This document shows, in pieces, positions 1 to 7,384 of a DNA stretch of 64,000 nucleotides (within the stretch, counting starts at the first letter, position 1; each line of letters opens with the position of its first letter). The stretch is from Salinimicrobium marinum (GTDB lineage Bacteria > Bacteroidota > Bacteroidia > Flavobacteriales > Flavobacteriaceae), in NCBI RefSeq assembly GCF_014651535.1, contig NZ_BMXB01000001.1, positions 495,470 to 559,469 on the forward strand, given 5' to 3'. Made by a program: the position numbers and the translations under genes. The notes beneath the pieces are model-generated. The model was not told where the DNA came from and ran no database searches. It saw only the letters and a program-made list of their open reading frames with translations.

Positions 1-169
1 ATGTTTTGGAGCGTTTCGCAGTTTTCACTCTTCAGATAAGGGCAAAGCTTCTAGGACTTTACAATTACGTGCTTCGCGAAGCAGATTCACAATTGGGCCA
101 GATCTTCTTCACCTGAAGGCCATTGCGCTACCCAATGCTCAGGCGAATGCTGTTTTCAAAGCTTTCTCC

Positions 170-502
170 GTGACATACCTGGATGGAACTTTTCAAAGCT
201 TTCAATCACTAATTCTACTGGAACCAATCTCCTCAAGGAGTCGCCTGATATGGAAGGATCTTTCCCCTAAAAGATATAAACAGGTAAACCGTCAAACTTT
301 ACTGGAGTTCTTAAGCCAGCTGATGATCGGGTTCGAAAACCTGGAGAATCACCAGATAAAAGAACTGGTAGATCATTATTTCATCCTCAGAAATTCAGAA
401 GGCAACATCCAAACCTTATCCACTAAGAACATCTCCGACTGGCGCATGAACAAAGCTGCTTACCTAAAGGAGATCTCCAGGATTTTTCAACAGCATTTAT
501 AA
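170..502 (+). CDS. Hypothetical protein, probably the C-terminal part of a longer one
   Basis: I do not recognise this protein. The frame shown begins at a GTG codon, but it stays open all the way back to base 2, so the real start may lie outside the window. The encoded end is helical and charged (LLEFLSQL, ISDWRMNKAAYLKEISRIFQ) with no membrane segment. It precedes the HTH, DnaD-like and DnaC-like genes of an integrative element and reads the same way, so a role in that element is inferred. The first 170 bases translate into less protein-like sequence, so a decayed 5' part is also possible. Confidence 0.4.
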   Translation: MTYLDGTFQSFQSLILLEPISSRSRLIWKDLSPKRYKQVNRQTLLEFLSQLMIGFENLENHQIKELVDHYFILRNSEGNIQTLSTKNISDWRMNKAAYLKEISRIFQQHL

Positions 503-617
503 GGTAATTACGATTAGATTACCTGTTACTATATTGATGGACAGGGATTTTAGTTGGTCATTTGTATCTATAACCAAAGGAACAACACCAGGTGTTGCCT
601 TTTTAAAATTAGAGATC

Positions 618-848
618 ATGGATGATTTAAACCTAAAAGACCGGTTGATCCGCATGGAACAATTGCTCACAGCAAACAAGAAAGTACTTACCCTGGAGGA
701 AGCCTGCCGGTATACCGGCATATCAAGGGCCTATATGTACAAGCTTACTTCATCAGAAAGAATACCCCATTCCAAACCCGGTGGCAAGATGATCTATTTC
801 GACAGGAAGAAACTTAATTCCTGGCTCCTTAGAAACCCAAAACCTTAG
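618..848 (+). CDS. Helix-turn-helix (excisionase-like) DNA-binding protein
   Basis: This is a small protein of about 76 residues. Its C-terminal half carries a MerR/excisionase-type helix-turn-helix: LTLEEACRYTGISRAYMYKL, then a wing with IPHSKPGGKMIYF and a closing KLNSWL helix. Proteins of this type in Bacteroidetes elements act as excision factors or local repressors. I chose the ATG at 618 (MDDLNLKDRL) over the upstream ATG at 534, because homologous proteins start with a short helical region and the extra 28 residues look non-coding. The stop lies 4 bases before the next gene, which suggests one operon with the replication-like genes. Confidence 0.75.
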   Translation: MDDLNLKDRLIRMEQLLTANKKVLTLEEACRYTGISRAYMYKLTSSERIPHSKPGGKMIYFDRKKLNSWLLRNPKP

Positions 849-852
849 TGCT

Positions 853-1662
853 ATGAACGGCTATGAATTTTCCAGGACATGGTTTGATTTCAGCTTTGTC
901 AACCCCGGCAAAGTGAAGCCGGTTCATACTGCTGTTTATTTTTTTGCCATAGAACGCTGCAACAGGCTTGGATGGAAAGAGGAATTTGGTTTTCCAACCG
1001 ATCTGGCAATGGAAGCTTTGGGGATAAAAAATTACAAAACCTATATCGGGACGCTACAGGATCTGGAAGAATGGGGTTTTATCAAGTGGATCCAGAAAAG
1101 CAGGAACCAGTACACTGCCAATGTCATTGCTTTGGTAAAAAACACCGAAGCACCACCCAAAGCATTGGATAAAGCATTGTCGGGGCACTGTACAAAGCAA
1201 GTCCGGAGCATTGCGAGTATAGATAAACAATTAAACTATAAACAAATAAACCATAAACTATTAAACCAGGAATTTTTTTTAAAAAAGCCATTGCTAAAAA
1301 CAAAAAGATCTGAAGTGCCAAAAGATCAGCTAAGCTTTTATGATTGGGCTTTTAAATTTCAGGAGCTATTTCTGAAAAACTTAAAAAACAAAGGCGCGCC
1401 AACAAAAAAAATAGAAATGGCAGGCCTTAAGGAGTGTCTGGAACCGATTAGACTAATGATCGAAAAAGACGGGGTTTCAGAGAACCAGTTACAGCTTGCC
1501 TATGATTTGCTGAATGGCCCCGATGAGTTCTGGAAAGGGATTATCCTGGACACCGATAAACTTCGGCAAAAGATAGGGCAACTGATCGCACAGGGGAAAA
1601 AACCCATGAAAACAGAAAACATGGACCTCAGGGTCCGGCAAAAAATAAAAAACTATGATTAA
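853..1662 (+). CDS. DnaD/replication-initiator-like protein of an integrative element
   Basis: This 269-residue protein has an N-terminal region (residues 1-95) that looks like a winged-helix domain: VHTAVYFFAIERCNRLGW, then a helix pair around FPTDLAMEALGIKNYKTY and a wing near YTANVIAL. A Lys/Asn-rich linker follows (residues about 120-150), then a helical C-terminal region. The arrangement matches DnaD/O-protein-like initiators that sit next to a DnaC-like loader. The stop codon overlaps the start of the ATPase gene (ATGATTAA), so the two are probably translationally coupled. Function is inferred from architecture and neighbours, not from a named family. Confidence 0.6.
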   Translation: MNGYEFSRTWFDFSFVNPGKVKPVHTAVYFFAIERCNRLGWKEEFGFPTDLAMEALGIKNYKTYIGTLQDLEEWGFIKWIQKSRNQYTANVIALVKNTEAPPKALDKALSGHCTKQVRSIASIDKQLNYKQINHKLLNQEFFLKKPLLKTKRSEVPKDQLSFYDWAFKFQELFLKNLKNKGAPTKKIEMAGLKECLEPIRLMIEKDGVSENQLQLAYDLLNGPDEFWKGIILDTDKLRQKIGQLIAQGKKPMKTENMDLRVRQKIKNYD

Positions 1663-2320
1663 GTCAGCTTCTGAAATCCTATCACCGGTAATTTCCCCGC
1701 CGGCAAAGGTTGCAAACAACAACCGGAAAGAAATAAGCAAACAGTTTTTCTGGAGATTGTTCCAAAAGACAGCACCTGGTTTTAAGATCAAAAAAGAAAA
1801 CGAAGCGGTTATCTTTACCATCTTCCGCTACTTTTTACTCCAGCCGGATTTCAATGCTTATGGAACCATAAAAAATAAGGCAAGCCTTGATAAAGGTTTG
1901 TTGGTGTATGGAGACTATGGCGTTGGGAAATCCACCTTGTTCGATGTTATCCATGAAGTTGGAAAGGTGATCTTAAAGCAAAAGGGAAATACCCAACTCT
2001 GGTTCCCCCGAATTTCAACAGTTCATCTGCTAACCCTGTTTTACCAATCACAAAAAGACAACACCAGCAATTTTAAACTGGAAAGCTACTACCGGGGCAA
2101 ATTGTACCTGGATGATCTGGGAATAGAGGATAAAGCCTATAACCGGGAAGAAATCATCGGGAAATTGCTTTTTGAAAGGCATCGCAGGAAATTAAAAACC
2201 TATGTGACTACCAATGAAAATCCATCGGCTATTGCTGCCAGGTATGGAAATCACATAGGAGACCGGTTGCCGGAGATGTTCAATATCATCAAATGGGAAG
2301 GGGAAAGCTGGCGAGAATGA
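1655..2320 (+). CDS. DnaC/IstB-like AAA+ ATPase (helicase-loader type)
   Basis: This 221-residue P-loop ATPase carries a Walker A motif GDYGVGKST (near residue 87) and a Walker B motif KLYLDDLGIE (near residue 148). It ends with an arginine-containing GDRLPEMF segment typical of DnaC/IstB proteins. The family loads replicative helicase or acts as a transposition helper. Here the pairing with an initiator-like gene, and the start overlapping that gene by 8 bases, suggests a helicase loader for the integrative element. No IstA-type transposase is present, so an IS21 origin is unlikely. Confidence 0.75.
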   Translation: MIKSASEILSPVISPPAKVANNNRKEISKQFFWRLFQKTAPGFKIKKENEAVIFTIFRYFLLQPDFNAYGTIKNKASLDKGLLVYGDYGVGKSTLFDVIHEVGKVILKQKGNTQLWFPRISTVHLLTLFYQSQKDNTSNFKLESYYRGKLYLDDLGIEDKAYNREEIIGKLLFERHRRKLKTYVTTNENPSAIAARYGNHIGDRLPEMFNIIKWEGESWRE

Positions 2321-2767
2321 TTCGAACTTAAAAGTCCTCACCACATTTCCCACGCCTTCGCAAAAGCTGCGTCTTAGGGAAAAGAGGTTCGTCCGAACAG
2401 CGGATGTAGAAGTAAGCCAGAATAGAAATCATAATTCGGAAATGCAGCAAAATTGAACTTAGAACAGATATTCAAATAAACCTGGTATAGAAGGCTTGGC
2501 TTACCTCCACGCCGACTTTGTTAAGGATTATTTTAACATAAGCAATGGTTAAATATATGGTTTTCATATAGTTACCCTTTATTTTTTTTGGCTCAATACT
2601 AACAAATGATGTTAAAATTAATGTGAGTTCACCGTAAGTTCACTGTTAATTTGTGAGTTTATCGTGAGCTTGTTTTTTGTATTTTTAATTCACCGATGCT
2701 CCTTAGTTCGTATTGGTAGTTTGACTTTCGTATCCTTTATAGTTGTTTCATTTAAACAACAAAAGCT
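2321..2767. other. Non-coding region upstream of the integrase with direct repeats
   Basis: No convincing gene is seen in these 447 bases. Two direct repeats of 18 bases with the pattern GTGAGTTYAYCGTRAGYT lie at 2623-2640 and 2653-2670, starting 30 bases apart, about 100-145 bases before the integrase start. Their spacing and place would suit recombinase arm sites or a regulator of the integrase. That role is an inference. Base composition becomes very AT-rich after 2530. Confidence 0.4.
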
Positions 2768-3979
2768 ATGCGTACCAGTCAAACCTTTTCAATTTCTTTT
2801 TTCATTCGCAAAAAGAAAAAACAACCAGAACTCGCCCTCCTTTATGCCTGAGTAACCGTTAACAGCAAATCCTTAGAAATTAGCCTAAAGAGGACTATAC
2901 CTGTAAGCAGGTGGAGCCAATCGGCCGGAAAAATGTTGGGCAATGGTGCGGAAAGTTACCAGATCAACAAAAAGCTGGATGAAACCAGGACTTTGCTATA
3001 CAAGGCATATGATGATCTTCTAAAACAAGATCAGGTCATTACTGCTCATCTTATCAAAAACTGGTACTTAGGAACCGATCAGCAGCATCATACTTTACTC
3101 TACCTTTCAAGCTATTATGATGAAAAAATGTCCGGTGTTTTGAAGTATGGGACCATGAAAAATTACAGGACTACAGAAAATTACCTGAAGGAGTACCTGA
3201 AAAAGCAGCACCGTACTTCAGATATCTATTTAAAGCAGATTGACTACCAGTTTACCTTAGGCTTTGAAAGTTACCTTCGTTCACTGTCTAGGCTTCAAAA
3301 TAACGGTGTCATGAAGCACATGGAGCGGTTTAAGAAGCTGATGCGACTGGCGGAACATCTAAACTGGATAGAAAAGAACCCCACCGTAAGATTTAAGCTT
3401 CGCTTTGAACAGGTGGATATGGTATATCTATCCAAACCGGAACTTGAAAAGGTCAAAAGCGCAGTATTTGAAAAAGATGTTTTAAATATTAACCGCGATA
3501 TATTCGTTTTCGCCTGCTATACTGGCCTTCCCTATGCCGATGCCAGAGCCTTAAGTACAAATCATCTTCAAATTGGAAAAGATGGCAAGAAATGGATCTA
3601 TACCCGCAGGAGCAAAACCAATACTGCCGTTCGTATTCCTTTACTGGAAGAAGCTGAAAGGATTTTAGATAGTTTTAAAGATCATCCCAAAATTGACGGT
3701 ACAGAAAAGCTGTTGCCGGTTTACTCCAACCAAAAAACAAATCAGTACTTAAAGGAAATAGCCAAAAAGGCAAAGATCAGGAAGGAGCTTAAGTTTCACG
3801 CTGCCAGGCACACTTTTGCCACCACAGTAATTCTGGCCAATAGGATGCCTATAGAAACGGTTTCAAAGCTGCTGGGTCACACAAAACTATCTACGACCCA
3901 AATTTATGCCCGGGTGATTGATTCTAAAATAGCCAATGATTTTGATAATTTGAGGTTGAAGTTGAACGGTTTAAAATAG
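2768..3979 (+). pseudogene. Tyrosine recombinase (element integrase) interrupted by one in-frame TGA
   Basis: The intact-looking part (2933-3979, 348 residues) has a SAM-like core-binding domain and a C-terminal phage-integrase domain. Catalytic features are the HAARHTFAT box near 3797, GHTKLSTTQIY with the nucleophilic Tyr near 3903, and CYTGLPYADARAL, where the usual first Arg is Pro, as in IntDOT-like enzymes that lack Arg I. Upstream in the same frame, an ATG at 2768 begins MRTSQTFSISFFIRKKK, the typical arm-binding start. After LLYA a TGA at 2849-2851 stops translation, and the frame then resumes with VTVNSKSLEISLKRTIPVSRW, which is still clearly arm-binding-domain sequence. A CGA-to-TGA change would explain this. 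Initiation at the ATG at 2933 would give a protein lacking the arm-binding domain. Confidence 0.85.
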
Positions 3980-4417
3980 AAATGGTGGCATGGTTATTTG
4001 CCTCTCCCATTATACCAGTAAATTCAGTACTTCTTTATTTTTTCTTTCTCTAGGTAACCGAATAGGTGACTTTAGAATGATATTCTAAATATAAAAAACA
4101 TTAATCTAATAAGATTAAATTTTATTAGTATCCAATCAGTTTATCTAAATATTAGGAATTGTCAAATTCTTGTACTGTGATCTCGTAATTAATTGCCAGA
4201 TGTTAGGAGGTAAAAAATTTCTTATAAGCACCTTCTTTTTCACCCTGTAAGGGCAAAGGGTGACGTAGTACTACAAATAGTTGCCGTATTTAGAATGCTA
4301 TTAGGAAAGGAATATCTTTATAGGGAAATCTTAATTTTAATCGGGAACTAATTTATTCCAGACTGTCAAGGTTATTAAGCTTCTTAAAACAAGAAAATGT
4401 TTTTTATATTAATTGAT
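3980..4417. other. AT-rich intergenic region, possible element boundary
   Basis: No gene is supported in these 438 bases. A small inverted repeat, CACCCT with AGGGTG and a 10-base loop, lies at 4240-4261. The region separates the integrase remnant from ordinary chromosomal genes on the other strand, so the element end may lie here. I could not identify an attachment-site duplication. Confidence 0.35.
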
Positions 4418-5413
4418 TTAGGAAAAATAGTTAGCAATAATAACATTACCCCTTTTGTGTCCAGTCTCAATGTATTTATGTGCATCACCAAGTTTCTCCA
4501 ATGTAAACTGCCGATCGACAACTGTTTTGAGCTTTCCTTCCTTATAAATGTCAAGAACGTTAATAAGAAGTACGCGTAGTTTGTCATTACCTTTCGTTCC
4601 TGTAGCCTGAAAAATGGCTTTTTTCTTCCTAGTTAATGAAGTCTTCAGCATATCAATCAGAAGGGACATCTTTAGAACAGGAGATAAGTAAATCCCTTTT
4701 TCCGAAAGAATTTTCCGGCATTTTTTAAAGGAGCTTTTCCCTACTGTATCATAGACATAGTCGAATTTCTGTCCAGATTTCGTAAAGTCTTTTTTTCGGT
4801 AGTCCATAAGCTCGTCTGCCCCAAGAGATTTCACCAGTTCAAAATTTCTGGAACTGCATACCGCCGTTACATGACTGCCGAAGTATTTGGCGATTTGGAC
4901 TGCCGAGGTACCCAATGCGCCAGAAGCTCCATTGATTAGTACCCTCTCACCGGGTTGAACTTCGGCTATCTCTTTAAGGAAATTATAAGAAGTAAGATGA
5001 CCATCACCAAAGCTGGCCGCTTCATTGAAGTCCATATTCTCGGGCATTAGCAGGACAACTCCATTTCCAGAGACCGTTAGGTATTCGGCATTTGCACTAA
5101 ATCCTAAAGTGGTTTCTCCAAAGACCCTATCCCCCACTTTCAGGCTATTGACTTTGGTACCCACCTCCTCAACTATTCCGGCAAATCCTGTACCGGGAAT
5201 AGGATGTTTGGGTTTCTTAAAGCCAAGAAAGAGCCGACCTATATAGGGTTTTCCTGTACGCATCATCGTATCGGCAGTTGTAGCCGATGATGTTTTCACC
5301 TTTACTAATACTTCATTGGGACTAGGGGTTGGAATTTCCACCTCTTTAAGCTGAAGCACATCCGGGGAACCATATCCCATAGCCAGCATTGCTTTCATTT
5401 TTTTATTCTTCAT
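4418..5413 (-). CDS. NAD(P)-dependent MDR-family oxidoreductase (quinone-oxidoreductase-like)
   Basis: This 331-residue medium-chain dehydrogenase/reductase has an N-terminal GroES-like fold (PGTGFAGIVEEVG, VGDRVFG) and a Rossmann nucleotide-binding domain with INGASGALGTSAVQIAKYFG near residue 155. The structural and catalytic zinc cysteines of true alcohol dehydrogenases are absent, which fits the zinc-free quinone-reductase branch. A start at the internal ATG (MKAMLAM) five codons on is equally possible. It follows the acyltransferase by 50 bases in the same direction and so is probably the last gene of a three-gene operon divergent from the AraC/TPR regulator. The substrate is unknown. 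Confidence 0.85.
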   Translation of the reverse strand: MKNKKMKAMLAMGYGSPDVLQLKEVEIPTPSPNEVLVKVKTSSATTADTMMRTGKPYIGRLFLGFKKPKHPIPGTGFAGIVEEVGTKVNSLKVGDRVFGETTLGFSANAEYLTVSGNGVVLLMPENMDFNEAASFGDGHLTSYNFLKEIAEVQPGERVLINGASGALGTSAVQIAKYFGSHVTAVCSSRNFELVKSLGADELMDYRKKDFTKSGQKFDYVYDTVGKSSFKKCRKILSEKGIYLSPVLKMSLLIDMLKTSLTRKKKAIFQATGTKGNDKLRVLLINVLDIYKEGKLKTVVDRQFTLEKLGDAHKYIETGHKRGNVIIANYFS

Positions 5414-5463
5414 AATTTCTCATTTATTATCATTTCGACAGATTTTATCAAGAAAAGGGACAA

Positions 5464-6561
5464 CTATGATGTGCTCTCAGCGGAATTTACAATTCTTTCA
5501 GTTTCTTTCTCGTTTTTGAAATTCCATTTGAGTCCAAATAACGGTCCTAAAAATCCTATTCTCCTAATTAGGAATTCATAAATGAGATAACATCCTATTC
5601 CTGTAAATATAACTATAGCTACAAATTTTAATAAAACCGGTATCTCCAGGGGCAAGATCATCATGGCTCCTGCGTAGAGGACAAACATGTGAATGATATA
5701 AACAGGATAGGCAGCCCTACTCAAATAAGCCAAAATTGTGCTCGGTCTATTCAAATATTTGTATCCCAATCCAAAAAGTCCGAAAATCCAACAATTGGAT
5801 TCTATTGCGACTAAAAAACCAATGGATGGTACTTCCATTAAGCGGAAGGTATACAGAACAGCTGCCAGGGCAATGTAAAGCCATCTCCATTTTAAAACCG
5901 TTACCCAAAAGGCTTTCCCACTATATACGAAGATAAATCCAAAAAAGAAGGCCAGGAGTCCAATAAAGAAGCCATGCCATGTTTCCGCGTACAATTCAAA
6001 GATTTGTGGTTTAGTTATAACAATTTCAAGTACAAAGAAGACGGAAAGTGCTAGAGGACCGATAGGATTTCCCATGAAGAGGGATAAGCCTTTTGCAAAT
6101 CTGCTTTCCGTTATTCTCTTCAGGTAAATGAATAGCGGCAACAGTATCAATACATACGCAACAATGTTTCCTAAGAACCATAAATGTCCCTGATGCGCAT
6201 AATAACCTAACGGAAGGTTATAATACTTCTGAAAAATGAGAAAATGTAAGGGGGTTATTGCGATGATCCCGAAGAGGAACGGCAGCAGGATTCGTTTACT
6301 ACGCTCTAGCAGCAGTTCTTTCCAGTTGCGTTTTTGGATGGCAAAATAAACGCCCATTCCCGAAACGTAGAACAGCAAAGGAATGCGCCATACATTTAGC
6401 ATGCTCATTGGTTTCCACAAACCTTCCACTGCTTCATCACTCCTTATGAAACCCATTAACATGGCCCATGGCTGGAAGACAATGGCAATGTGATAAATTA
6501 GAAGCAATCCTATTGCGATTACCCGCAGCCAGTCAATATCGTATCTTCTTTGTGTTTTCAT
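5464..6561 (-). CDS. Acyltransferase family 3 membrane protein
   Basis: This 365-residue polytopic membrane protein begins TQRRYDIDWLRVIAIGLLL, where the DWLR motif and the following helix are diagnostic of the acyltransferase-3 family. About ten hydrophobic segments follow, including GHLWFLGNIVAYVLILLPL and YPVYIIHMFVLYAG, which carries a conserved late-helix His. Family members transfer acyl groups to sugars, peptidoglycan, lipids or glucans across the inner membrane. The acceptor cannot be told here. It lies 21 bases after the ankyrin lipoprotein gene, indicating co-transcription. Confidence 0.85.
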   Translation of the reverse strand: MKTQRRYDIDWLRVIAIGLLLIYHIAIVFQPWAMLMGFIRSDEAVEGLWKPMSMLNVWRIPLLFYVSGMGVYFAIQKRNWKELLLERSKRILLPFLFGIIAITPLHFLIFQKYYNLPLGYYAHQGHLWFLGNIVAYVLILLPLFIYLKRITESRFAKGLSLFMGNPIGPLALSVFFVLEIVITKPQIFELYAETWHGFFIGLLAFFFGFIFVYSGKAFWVTVLKWRWLYIALAAVLYTFRLMEVPSIGFLVAIESNCWIFGLFGLGYKYLNRPSTILAYLSRAAYPVYIIHMFVLYAGAMMILPLEIPVLLKFVAIVIFTGIGCYLIYEFLIRRIGFLGPLFGLKWNFKNEKETERIVNSAESTS

Positions 6562-6582
6562 CGTTATTCTGGATTAATAATT

Positions 6583-7155
6583 TTACTGCAACATCATTGC
6601 AATGACAGGACGATTCTTTTTAAGCTCTTCCATATCGAGGTGCAATCCTAATGGTGACAGCTGCTGCTGCATCATTTCGTAGATCGGCTTGACCTCTGAA
6701 AATGAACCCGCTACAGTTTCCCTTGGTGTCGCACCAAAATTGTTTCGAAGGGTCCTATCGGCTTTGGCATCTATTAGCATTTGTACAATCTCTATTCGGC
6801 CAAAGAAGGCGGCAGTATGAAGGGGAGTAGATCCGTCATTATTTTTGATGGAAAGATCTGCGCCCGCATCTATTAATTCCTTAGCAATTTGCGTCTTACC
6901 GAATACTGCTGCGGAATTTAATGGTGTAGAACCGCTAAACTGGTCTTTTGTATTGATATCAGTTCCGGCTTCAATATGTTGCTTTATCACCTCAAGGTTA
7001 TCAGACATTGCAGCAGTGTGAATGTCCATTTCAGGTTTCTCGATCACAGCCTGATCATTGGATCTTTTACTGTTCTGACTGCAAGCAGGAAATAGAACGG
7101 CAACCATAATTAGGCTCATAAGTACTCTTAGAGAATTAGCTTTAAGTGTTTTCAT
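6583..7155 (-). CDS. Ankyrin-repeat lipoprotein
   Basis: This 190-residue protein begins with a signal peptide ending in the lipobox FPAC (Cys near residue 25), so it is predicted to be lipid-anchored in the envelope. At least three ankyrin repeats follow, recognisable by DIHTAAMSDNLEVIKQHIEA, STPLNSAAVFGKTQIAKELI and STPLHTAAFFGRIEIVQMLI. Ankyrin repeats mediate protein-protein contact and do not themselves indicate an enzyme. It is the first gene of the minus-strand operon and is divergent from the regulator at 7385, with 229 bases between them that contain a perfect palindrome. Confidence 0.9.
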   Translation of the reverse strand: MKTLKANSLRVLMSLIMVAVLFPACSQNSKRSNDQAVIEKPEMDIHTAAMSDNLEVIKQHIEAGTDINTKDQFSGSTPLNSAAVFGKTQIAKELIDAGADLSIKNNDGSTPLHTAAFFGRIEIVQMLIDAKADRTLRNNFGATPRETVAGSFSEVKPIYEMMQQQLSPLGLHLDMEELKKNRPVIAMMLQ

Positions 7156-7226
7156 AATTTTAAATTTTTGGTTTTTTAATTATTAATTTTGCTTAATACA
7201 AAGATGAATTAAGGAAGGATGCAGGA

Positions 7227-7313
7227 CATAAAAACCATGTTGCCAAAACCATAAAATTTCGATCAGGCATAAAAATTATGACGCAGGGATATAATTTATG
7301 ATGCAACATCATA
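7227..7313. promoter_or_regulatory. Divergent control region with CATAAAA repeats and a palindrome
   Basis: Between the divergent ankyrin and AraC/TPR genes there are three CATAAAA motifs, starting at 7227, 7250 and 7268, and a perfect palindrome TATGATG-CAA-CATCATA at 7297-7313. The palindrome lies about 70 bases before the regulator start. These are good candidates for binding sites of the adjacent AraC-type regulator, but nothing in the sequence proves which protein binds. Confidence 0.4.
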
Positions 7314-7384
7314 CCTTAACAAGCTTTTATGTAATATTTTAGTAAGAAGATCTTTAAGGAATTTTCCCTAATTTCATCAGGTCA

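Noticed and set aside
497-721. Minus-strand open frame of 74 codons over the HTH gene
   Set aside because: It is the antisense of a clear HTH gene and its composition is not protein-like.
2314-2338. String near the DnaC-like stop that looks like the reverse complement of a tRNA 3' end (TTCGAAT loop)
   Set aside because: The flanking T-stem bases do not pair and no acceptor stem is present, so it is most likely chance at the end of a coding region.
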